A DNA stretch of 5,958 nt from Alphaproteobacteria bacterium. GTDB lineage: Bacteria; Pseudomonadota; Alphaproteobacteria; Rhizobiales; Xanthobacteraceae. A program made the translations under genes and the position numbers. The notes beneath the pieces were generated by a model. It saw only the letters and a program-made list of their open reading frames with translations, searched no databases and was not told the DNA's origin. Within the stretch, counting starts at the first letter, position 1, and each line of letters starts with the position of its first letter. The stretch lies in assembly GCA_005884465.1 (NCBI GenBank), contig VAZH01000219.1, positions 1-5,958 on the forward strand, read 5' to 3'. Of the stretch, positions 1 through 4,987 are shown piece after piece.

Positions 1-146
1 TGGCGGATCGCGGCCGCCGGCTCGACCACATCTGGGTCTCGCGCGCCCTTAAAGCGTGTGTCAGCGATTTTTGGATCACGCGGGATGCGCGCGGCTGGGA
101 GCGGCCGTCCGACCATGTGCCGGTCACGGTGACGCTGGAAGTGTGA
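1..146 (+). CDS. xthA: Exodeoxyribonuclease III, C-terminal end (partial)
   Basis: Only the last 47 codons are in the window, read from base 3 to the TGA at 144-146; the start lies off the left edge. Exonuclease III is a cytoplasmic base-excision-repair enzyme that cuts at abasic sites and degrades duplex DNA 3' to 5'. The visible piece holds the two closing motifs of the exonuclease-endonuclease-phosphatase fold: RLDHIWVS (fragment residues 6-13), matching the RIDLLLAS segment of E. coli ExoIII with its conserved Asp, and ERPSDHVPV (33-41), matching EKPSDHAPV with the catalytic Asp-His pair. The protein ends six residues after that motif, as is normal for the family. It converges on the nucleotide-binding-domain gene across a hairpin repeat. 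The family is clear; the choice between xthA paralogues cannot be settled from so short a piece. Confidence 0.88.
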   Translation, partial: ADRGRRLDHIWVSRALKACVSDFWITRDARGWERPSDHVPVTVTLEV

Positions 147-158
147 GATCCCTATTCG

Positions 159-254
159 GTCATTCCGGGGCGCGTCGAAGACGCGAACCCGGGAATCTCG
201 AGCCGATAACTTGCGGATTCCGGGTCTCCGCCTTGCGGCGCATCCCGGAATGAC
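159..254. repeat. Double-hairpin intergenic palindromic repeat (GTCATTCCGGG type)
   Basis: The outer arms are GTCATTCCGGGG (from 159) and CCCGGAATGAC (244-254). Inside are two consecutive hairpins. The first pairs ATTCCGGGG (162-170) imperfectly with CCCGGGAAT (188-196) around a perfect inner stem CGCGTC/GACGCG (171-176 with 180-185, loop GAA). The second pairs ATTCCGGG (217-224) exactly with CCCGGAAT (244-251). From general knowledge, GTCATTCCGGG elements occur in many intergenic copies in Bradyrhizobium-like genomes. It fills the gap between two convergent genes, so it may act as a two-way transcription terminator or mRNA stabiliser; that role is inferred. Confidence 0.85.
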
Positions 255-264
255 GAGTGGCTCG

Positions 265-708
265 TCAAATACTCAATTTCGAACCCGCGATCAAAATATC
301 GCTGGCGATCTGGCTGGTGCGGTTGACGAATTCATCGCGCAGCCGGCGCGCCGCAGCGGGATCGCTTTCCAGCACGCGCTGAAACAGGCTGCGCGCAACG
401 CGGATCACCGAGGAATTTTCCAGTGCGGTCGCGGTCGACGGCCGCTTCATCGCGGCCACGAGCGCAAGCTGGCCGATCAGCGCGCCCGGACCGGCGACAA
501 TTTCGGCGCCGGCGCCGTCCTCGATCCGGAACGCGCCGCGCTGAACAATATATCCGGCGTCGGCATCATCGCCTGCTTTGAAGAGCACGTCGCCTTGCGC
601 GAAATCGCGCTGCTCGGAGCCGATCGCGAGCATGCGCAGCGCGGTCATGCCCAACAGGCGCAATGTCGGGACGCGCTCGAGCAGGACAACATCATCTTCG
701 ATCGACAT
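265..708 (-). CDS. Stand-alone cyclic nucleotide-binding domain protein
   Basis: A 147-residue cytoplasmic protein made of a single CAP/PKA-type nucleotide-binding beta-barrel (about residues 15-110) and a C-terminal helix (about 112-138). It has no helix-turn-helix, kinase or membrane segment. The phosphate-binding cassette is visible as GQLALVAAMKRPSTATALE (79-97): it keeps the Gly, the LAL core and the phosphate-contacting Arg89, but the usual Glu after Gly is Gln80, so cAMP or cGMP binding is uncertain. The barrel turn 'FKAGDDADAGYIVQRGAF' (43-60) is typical. The gene starts 54 bp after the response-regulator stop on the same strand, so the two are probably co-transcribed. A like pair exists in Brucella (otpR followed by a gene annotated as a cAMP-dependent kinase regulatory subunit). 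The ATG at 708 has only a weak Shine-Dalgarno (GGTCCTGC directly upstream). It is probably a regulatory partner, function untested. Confidence 0.85.
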   Translation of the reverse strand: MSIEDDVVLLERVPTLRLLGMTALRMLAIGSEQRDFAQGDVLFKAGDDADAGYIVQRGAFRIEDGAGAEIVAGPGALIGQLALVAAMKRPSTATALENSSVIRVARSLFQRVLESDPAAARRLRDEFVNRTSQIASDILIAGSKLSI

Positions 709-762
709 GCAGGACCGGCTGCGTCATTACGGCGCCATCACGAATCGTTGCCGCGAATCGTA

Positions 763-1449
763 TCACGGCACCAGCTTGTAGCCACCGGCTTCCGTCACCA
801 ATATCTCGGGATTGGCCGCATCTTTCTCGATCTTCTGACGCAGCCGATAGATGTGGGTTTCCAGGGTATGCGTGGTGACGCCTGAATTATAGCCCCACAC
901 TTCCTGCAGCAGCGTTTCACGCGATACCGGTAGCTGGCCGGCGCGATACAGGAAACGCAGGATCGCGGTTTCCTTTTCGGTCAGCCGCACTTTCCGGGCG
1001 TTGGCGCCGGTCAGCATCTTGGAGCCCGGCCGGAAACTGTAGGGACCGACCGAAAACACCGCGTCTTCGCTGGCTTCATGCTGGCGGAGCTGCGCCCGGA
1101 TTCGTGCCAGCAGCACCGCAAATCGAAACGGTTTCGCCACATAGTCATTGGCGCCGGATTCGAGCCCGAGAATGGTGTCGGAATCGGTATCGTGGCCGGT
1201 GAGCATGATGATGGGCGCCTTGAAACCGCCCTTGCGCAACGAGCGCACGACTTCGCGGCCGTCGGTGTCCGGCAATCCGACATCCATCAGCACCAGATCG
1301 GGAGCGTTGGCTTTGGCGGCACTGGCGCCTTTGGCGCCGGTATCGACGGCGGAGGCTTCGAACTCGTCGTGCAGCGACAATTGCTCCACCAGCGTATCGC
1401 GCAGATCGGTATCGTCATCCACGATCAGGATCTTGCGGGCATTCGCCAT
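763..1449 (-). CDS. cenR: OmpR/PhoB-family response regulator (CenR/OtpR-like)
   Basis: A 228-residue two-component response regulator. The receiver domain (about 5-122) has the acidic pair D11/D12, the phospho-acceptor D56 in LVLMDVGLPDTDG, T84 in IMLTG and K106 in YVAKPF, so all phosphorylation residues are intact. The winged-helix DNA-binding domain (about 130-228) has LTEKETAILRFL (156-167), a recognition helix around THTLETHIYRLRQKIE (193-208) and the final wing AGGYKLVP. Length is normal. The ATG at 1449 is supported by a good Shine-Dalgarno, GAGAGGA, 8 nt upstream. No histidine kinase is adjacent, so its phosphodonor is encoded elsewhere. The tie to CenR/OtpR, the envelope regulator of Caulobacter and Brucella, rests on overall likeness and on the following cyclic-nucleotide-binding gene. 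The family is certain; the orthology and symbol are my inference (about 0.6). It faces a divergent L,D-transpeptidase gene, a plausible target. Confidence 0.93.
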   Translation of the reverse strand: MANARKILIVDDDTDLRDTLVEQLSLHDEFEASAVDTGAKGASAAKANAPDLVLMDVGLPDTDGREVVRSLRKGGFKAPIIMLTGHDTDSDTILGLESGANDYVAKPFRFAVLLARIRAQLRQHEASEDAVFSVGPYSFRPGSKMLTGANARKVRLTEKETAILRFLYRAGQLPVSRETLLQEVWGYNSGVTTHTLETHIYRLRQKIEKDAANPEILVTEAGGYKLVP

Positions 1450-1457
1450 GGGTACAA

Positions 1458-1464
1458 TCCTCTC
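1458..1464 (-). promoter_or_regulatory. Ribosome binding site of the response regulator
   Basis: On the minus strand GAGAGGA lies 8 nt before the ATG at 1449. It is the clearest Shine-Dalgarno of the complete genes in the window and fixes the regulator's start. Confidence 0.7.
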
Positions 1465-1503
1465 GGGGCGGCTGGGGCAAGCGGAGGCGCCTGTAGCCGC
1501 GTC

Positions 1504-1531
1504 TTGATAGGGTAAAGTCAGGGTACGTCAG
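1504..1531 (-). promoter_or_regulatory. Candidate promoter of the response-regulator operon
   Basis: Reading the minus strand, CTGACG (complement of 1526-1531) and TATCAA (complement of 1504-1509) are 16 bp apart and each match four of six bases of the sigma-70 consensus. This would leave a leader of roughly 50 nt with the Shine-Dalgarno near its end. The -35 overlaps the GTCAGG direct repeat, which would suit autoregulation. It is pattern matching only; other placements in this 222-bp gap are possible. Confidence 0.3.
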
Positions 1532-1532
1532 G
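1517..1532. promoter_or_regulatory. GTCAGG-N4-GTCAGG direct repeat, candidate operator
   Basis: Two identical hexamers GTCAGG at 1517-1522 and 1527-1532 have a 10-bp period, about one helical turn. OmpR/PhoB-type regulators commonly bind as head-to-tail dimers to such direct repeats. GTCTTGAT also occurs twice nearby (1501-1508 and 1532-1539), and CAGGTC recurs at 1610-1615. The site lies between the regulator and the divergent L,D-transpeptidase gene, so it could serve either. Binding is inferred. Confidence 0.35.
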
Positions 1533-1671
1533 TCTTGATTCGTATGAGGTAGGGAACTGTCACTGATTCACAAGCCGAAATTTAGTCTACTCCAGAATCG
1601 CCGGGCATTCAGGTCAATGTCCCCAACAGGCGTGAATTAGAGCATCTGCCGTCGATCAGGCAACAAGGGAT

Positions 1672-2253
1672 TTGCGATTCTCTGGGGGAAGTTCCATTAT
1701 TTCAAGCACTTACCAGACAGGTCCGCGCGATCGGCCATTTTCCGCGATCAGGATTCAGCGCTCTGCCGGCGATCCGCGCCGGGGCTGGCTGACCGCGGGG
1801 GGCCAAACGATCCCGATCGCGCTTGGGCGTAGCGGCATCAGGGCCAACAAGCGTGAAGGCGATGGCGGCACCCCAAGGGGCATCTTCCGGCCCCGGCAGT
1901 TGTGGTGGCGCGCCGACCGCCATCCGCGGCCGCGTACGTTCTTGCCGGTTCGCGCCATCCGGCCCGAAGACGCCTGGTGCGAAGATCCTCAGAGCCGCCA
2001 TTACAATCAGCCGGTGCGGCTGGATCGGGATCACGGCGGCGACCGGCTCAGGCGCGACGATCATCTCTACGATTTTATCGTGGAGATCGATCACAACAGC
2101 TCGCCGCGCATCGCCAACCGCGGCAGCGCGGTATTCTTGCATTTAGCCCGCGAGAATTTTTCTCCGACCGCGGGATGCGTTTCAATGACGAAGGGCGCGA
2201 TGCTGCGGCTGCTGCAGCGACTGGGGCCGCAAACGAAGATTGTGATTGGGTGA
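1672..2253 (+). CDS. L,D-transpeptidase (YkuD/ErfK family, COG3786-like)
   Basis: A 193-residue protein if read from the TTG at 1672. L,D-transpeptidases form meso-Dap to meso-Dap (3-3) peptidoglycan crosslinks or attach proteins to peptidoglycan, using a catalytic cysteine. The catalytic block is near the C-terminus: GSAVFLHLARENFSPTAGCV (151-170), with His157, Thr166, Gly168 and nucleophile Cys169. Upstream conserved-looking stretches are IRANKREGDGGTPRG (56-70) and DHLYDFIVEIDHN (130-142). No signal peptide or membrane segment is visible, which is odd for an enzyme whose substrate is periplasmic. The start is uncertain: there is no ATG or GTG early in the frame. The TTG has AAGGGA only 1 nt before it, and GGGGGAAG lies 4 nt before an ATT codon at 1698. 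The frame is open upstream only from 1636. It is divergent from the response regulator and converges on yggS. The family is well supported; the exact substrate is unknown. Confidence 0.87.
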   Translation: MRFSGGSSIISSTYQTGPRDRPFSAIRIQRSAGDPRRGWLTAGGQTIPIALGRSGIRANKREGDGGTPRGIFRPRQLWWRADRHPRPRTFLPVRAIRPEDAWCEDPQSRHYNQPVRLDRDHGGDRLRRDDHLYDFIVEIDHNSSPRIANRGSAVFLHLARENFSPTAGCVSMTKGAMLRLLQRLGPQTKIVIG

Positions 2254-2262
2254 GGGTTACAA

Positions 2263-2386
2263 CGTCATTGCGAGCCAACGGGTCGCGCAAATGCGCGCTC
2301 GATGACAGGCTCCGCGAAGCAATCCAGAAGCTATGCGGGGGGAGAGGTATTGGATTGCTTGGTCGCTTACGCTCCTCGCAATGACG
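2263..2386. repeat. Palindromic repeat (CGTCATTGCGAG type) between convergent genes
   Basis: Outer arms CGTCATTGCGAG (2263-2274) and CTCGCAATGACG (2375-2386) are exact reverse complements. Inner arms AAGCAATCCA (2317-2326) and TGGATTGCTT (2351-2360) also pair exactly. The left half carries an extra small hairpin, CGCGC-AAAT-GCGCG (2284-2297). From general knowledge, CGTCATTGCGAG...AAGCAATCCAG elements occur in many copies in Bradyrhizobium and its relatives. It fills the space between the L,D-transpeptidase and yggS, and its right arm overlaps the yggS coding end. A role as a two-way terminator is plausible but unproven. Confidence 0.9.
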
Positions 2387-3080
2387 AAGCGGCCCGCGCT
2401 CCGAAAATCGCCGAGCCGACGCGCACGTGCGTGGCGCCTAACTGAATCGCGACGGCAAAATCGGCGCTCATGCCCATCGACAGGTTCTTCAACCCGTTGC
2501 GCGCCGCGATCTTCGCGGTCAGCGCGAAATGCGGCGCCGGCGCATCGTTGACCGGCGGAATGCACATCAACCCGGAAATTTCCAGGCCATATTTTTCGCG
2601 GCAGCCGGCAATGAAGGCGTCGGCGTCCACCGGCGCGACGCCGGCCTTCTGCGGCTCCTCGCCGGTATTGAGCTGGACGAACAATTGCGGCTGCCGTTTT
2701 TGCGACGCTATTTCCCTGGCTAACGCTTCGCAAATGCTCGGACGATCGACCGAATGAATGGCGTCGAACAGCGCGACGGCGTCCTTCGCCTTGTTGGATT
2801 GCAGCGGCCCGATCAGATGCAGCGCCAGGCCAGGGTAAGCCGACATTAACCCTGGCCATTTTGCCTTGGCTTCCTGCACGCGATTTTCGCCGAACACGCG
2901 CTGGCCGGCCTCGATCACCGGCGTGATTGCGCCGGCATCGAACGTTTTGGACACAGCGATCAGCGTCACCGACGCAGGGTCGCGCCGCGCTTGCTTGCAG
3001 GCGCGCGCGATTTCTTGCTCCACTGCGGAAAGCCCGTTTGGTAAATGCGCAGTTATCGGCAAGGAGTTTTCCGGCGCCAT
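2367..3080 (-). CDS. yggS: YggS / PLPBP family pyridoxal-phosphate homeostasis protein
   Basis: A 237-residue, single-domain TIM-barrel protein of the YggS/PROSC family. These cytoplasmic proteins bind PLP without known enzymatic activity and balance the B6 vitamer and amino-acid pools. The PLP lysine is K45 in LIAVSKTF (40-47). Other family marks are FGENRVQE (63-70), HLIGPLQSNK (88-97), GLMCIPP (170-176) and the phosphate-binding end LSMGMSADFAVAI...THVRVGSAIFG (200-227). Length is normal. The ATG at 3080 is the first in frame, but no good Shine-Dalgarno precedes it and a stop lies four codons upstream. An out-of-frame ATG sits at 3096. The family core ends at about residue 227; the tail ARAASSLRGA and its TAA run into the adjacent palindromic repeat, which codes for most of it. 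It is convergent with the L,D-transpeptidase gene and divergent from the diguanylate cyclase gene. Confidence 0.95.
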   Translation of the reverse strand: MAPENSLPITAHLPNGLSAVEQEIARACKQARRDPASVTLIAVSKTFDAGAITPVIEAGQRVFGENRVQEAKAKWPGLMSAYPGLALHLIGPLQSNKAKDAVALFDAIHSVDRPSICEALAREIASQKRQPQLFVQLNTGEEPQKAGVAPVDADAFIAGCREKYGLEISGLMCIPPVNDAPAPHFALTAKIAARNGLKNLSMGMSADFAVAIQLGATHVRVGSAIFGARAASSLRGA

Positions 3081-3147
3081 GTGATCTGTCAGTCATGAAT
3101 TTACGGGTAGGTCGAATTTTACCGAGTTCGGGAAAGGCTTTTTGAAC

Positions 3148-3167
3148 CCTTGCATCTACCTTGCATC
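3148..3167 (+). repeat. Tandem CCTTGCATC direct repeat before the cyclase gene
   Basis: The 9-mer CCTTGCATC occurs at 3148-3156 and again at 3159-3167, an 11-bp period. It lies in the 103-bp spacer between yggS and the diguanylate cyclase gene, between that gene's two possible starts. It could be an operator half-site pair or a chance duplication. I see no convincing -35/-10 pair elsewhere in this spacer. Confidence 0.4.
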
Positions 3168-3183
3168 CGGGTCGGGGGCAAAG

Positions 3184-4872
3184 ATGTCACGCATCAGTTT
3201 CAACCGCAAAAGAGCGAAACTCAAGCAGCTTCTCGGAATCCGCGCGCGGCTCGCATTGCTGGCGCTGATCCTGGTGGCTCCGCTGATGCTGGACCGGGCC
3301 CGTTCGCTCGAGGATACCCGCGGCAGGCAGATCGCGCTTGCCTCTCAGGAATTCGCAGATCTCGCGCAGCACAGCGCCGATACCCAGCGCGAAGTCATCT
3401 CTTCGGTCGAGACGATGTTGAAATCGGCGGCCTATATCCGCGCCTCGGGAGGCGTCGGGCGCAGCTGCGAGATATTGCGCGCCAGCCTGCCGCTTAATCT
3501 GCCGTGGATCCTCAGCATCATGATCGTCAGCAAGAACGGGCTGGTTCAATGCTCGACCTTGAACAAACTCGTCGGCCTCGATCTCAGCGACCGCGAATAC
3601 TTTAAGCAGGCGCGCGAAACCGGCGGCTTCGTTTTCAGCGACTTTCTGTTCGCCAAATCCAGCGAGAGACCGATCGTGATGGCCGCCTATCCGGTATCGG
3701 CGATCAATCGCGAGGAGGATGCAATCGTCGTTGCCGGCATAAATCTCGACTGGATGTCGAAGATCATGAGCAATCTCGGCAGCCGCCCCGGCGTTTCGGC
3801 CGTGCTGGTCGATGGCGCGGGCGTGGTCCTGGCGGCGCCGGCGGACCAGGCCAGCATGATCGGCCGTCCGCTTGATACCTTGCCGCTATTGTCCGCCGTG
3901 GCCGAGAAGGTGATCGGCTCGGACCAGCCTGACGGGTCGCTTTCGTTCGCAGACGGCGGGGGCTCAAAACGCATCGTCCACTTCGTACGCATTCCCGGCA
4001 CCCAATCGCGCCTGGTCGTCAGCATCGATGAGAGCAGTGTAACGGCCGCGATCAACCGCGAAATTCGCAGCGCCTATCTGCAACTGTTGTTCGTCTGCCT
4101 GTTCGTGCTGCTCGGCGCGCTGGTCGCCGCGGAGAAGCTGATTATCCGGCCGATCAATATGATGGTGGCGATGGCGAAACGGTTCGGCGAAGGTGACCGG
4201 TCGGTCCGCGCGGCGCGTAACCGCCTGCCGGCAGAATTTGTTCCGCTGGCCCGCGCGTTCAACGCGATGACGGCGCGGCTCATCGAGCGCGAGCGCGAAC
4301 TGGTCGCCACCAACGCGCGCCTCACCGTGATTGCCTCGATCGACATGCTGTCCGGGCTTGCCAACCGGCGCGGCTTTCAGAGCCGGCTCGACTTCGAATG
4401 GATGAAGGCCCAGCAACACGGCAGCGAACTGTCGCTTTTGATGATCGACGTCGATCACTTCAAGCTGTTCAACGACAGCTATGGCCATCCCGAGGGCGAT
4501 GTCTGCCTTGCCAGGCTCGGGGAAACCCTGGCCGGAATTGCCGCCGAGACCATGGGTTTTGCCGGCCGCTACGGCGGCGAGGAATTTTGTCTGCTCGTGC
4601 CCAACACCGACTCAAAGCGGGCCCTGGAGATCGGCGAGATCGTGCGCGCCGCGGTCCTGAACCTGGCGATGCCTCATTGCACCTCTCACTATCAAACCGT
4701 CACCGTCAGCGTCGGCGTGGCCTGTGCCAAGCCGAATGACAAGCAGCAGCCGGGCGACCTGATCGAGGCCGCCGATGCCGCGCTCTATGCCGCCAAGCAT
4801 CGCGGCCGCAACGCCGTGGTCGAGCACGGCGTTGTCCGGCTCACGGACGGCGCGATAGCGCTGGCGAGCTGA
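3184..4872 (+). CDS. Membrane-bound sensor diguanylate cyclase (Cache-HAMP-GGDEF)
   Basis: A 562-residue inner-membrane protein from the ATG at 3184. Order: basic N-terminus, TM helix 1 (about 22-36), periplasmic Cache/PDC-like sensor (about 38-295, with the typical GLDLSDREYFKQARETGGFV stretch at 131-150), TM helix 2 (about 299-317), HAMP (about 320-372, starting IIRPINMM), a short helix, then GGDEF (about 381-548). The cyclase looks active: the signature is GGEEF (464-468), the metal Asp is in MIDVDHF (D422), and FNDSYGHPEGD (429-439) matches the GTP-binding segment. It should make c-di-GMP from two GTP in response to a periplasmic ligand. The usual RxxD inhibitory site before GGEEF is absent (ETMG there). 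Start: GGGGGCA lies a few nt before ATG 3184; a TTG at 3142 with GGAAAGG 4 nt upstream would add 14 residues. It has no obvious partner gene beside it; the ligand is unknown. Confidence 0.95.
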   Translation: MSRISFNRKRAKLKQLLGIRARLALLALILVAPLMLDRARSLEDTRGRQIALASQEFADLAQHSADTQREVISSVETMLKSAAYIRASGGVGRSCEILRASLPLNLPWILSIMIVSKNGLVQCSTLNKLVGLDLSDREYFKQARETGGFVFSDFLFAKSSERPIVMAAYPVSAINREEDAIVVAGINLDWMSKIMSNLGSRPGVSAVLVDGAGVVLAAPADQASMIGRPLDTLPLLSAVAEKVIGSDQPDGSLSFADGGGSKRIVHFVRIPGTQSRLVVSIDESSVTAAINREIRSAYLQLLFVCLFVLLGALVAAEKLIIRPINMMVAMAKRFGEGDRSVRAARNRLPAEFVPLARAFNAMTARLIERERELVATNARLTVIASIDMLSGLANRRGFQSRLDFEWMKAQQHGSELSLLMIDVDHFKLFNDSYGHPEGDVCLARLGETLAGIAAETMGFAGRYGGEEFCLLVPNTDSKRALEIGEIVRAAVLNLAMPHCTSHYQTVTVSVGVACAKPNDKQQPGDLIEAADAALYAAKHRGRNAVVEHGVVRLTDGAIALAS

Positions 4873-4887
4873 GGGGTTTGCGGCCAA

Positions 4888-4953
4888 CCTTTTGAACTGC
4901 CGGGCGTTGACCCCTCGCGGTCTTTTGTGGCCTAGTCCGCCGTCCTTTTGAAC
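4888..4953 (+). repeat. CCTTTTGAAC direct repeat upstream of leuS
   Basis: The 10-mer CCTTTTGAAC is present at 4888-4897 and 4944-4953, 56 bp apart, flanking the candidate leuS promoter. CCTTAA also occurs twice (4957-4962 and 4976-4981) between it and the start codon. Function is unknown; it may be a regulator site pair or chance. Confidence 0.35.
4907..4936 (+). promoter_or_regulatory. Candidate leuS promoter
   Basis: TTGACC (4907-4912, five of six to the -35 consensus) is followed after 18 bp by CCTAGT (4931-4936, three of six to the -10). It lies about 50 bp before the leuS ATG, in the only gap between the diguanylate cyclase and leuS. The strong -35 is the main support; experimental start-site data would decide. 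Confidence 0.4.
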
Positions 4954-4987
4954 GGCCCTTAAATCCACGAAAAGTCCTTAAGATTCC

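Noticed and set aside
211..885. A 224-codon plus-strand open frame opposite the CNB gene and the end of the regulator.
   Set aside because: It is antisense to two well-supported genes, starts inside the palindromic repeat and has composition typical of an antisense shadow in high-GC DNA.
2263..2386. Possible IS remnant or attachment site because of the exact terminal inverted repeats.
   Set aside because: No transposase fragment or target duplication is visible; nested arms fit a known type of short intergenic palindromic repeat better.
2257..3096. A 279-codon minus-strand open frame overlapping yggS, starting at the ATG at 3096.
   Set aside because: It covers yggS in another frame, is rich in Arg/Ala/Gly as GC-rich shadows are, and shows no domain, while the yggS frame has all family motifs. 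A frameshift at the yggS start was considered, but the ATG at 3080 gives a complete protein.
3964..4488. A 174-codon minus-strand open frame inside the cyclase gene.
   Set aside because: It lies opposite clear HAMP/GGDEF coding sequence and has no recognisable domain.
4940..4958. Possible rho-independent terminator (CCGTCC...GAACGG).
   Set aside because: The stem is short and mismatched, lacks a T-run and lies downstream of the likely leuS promoter.
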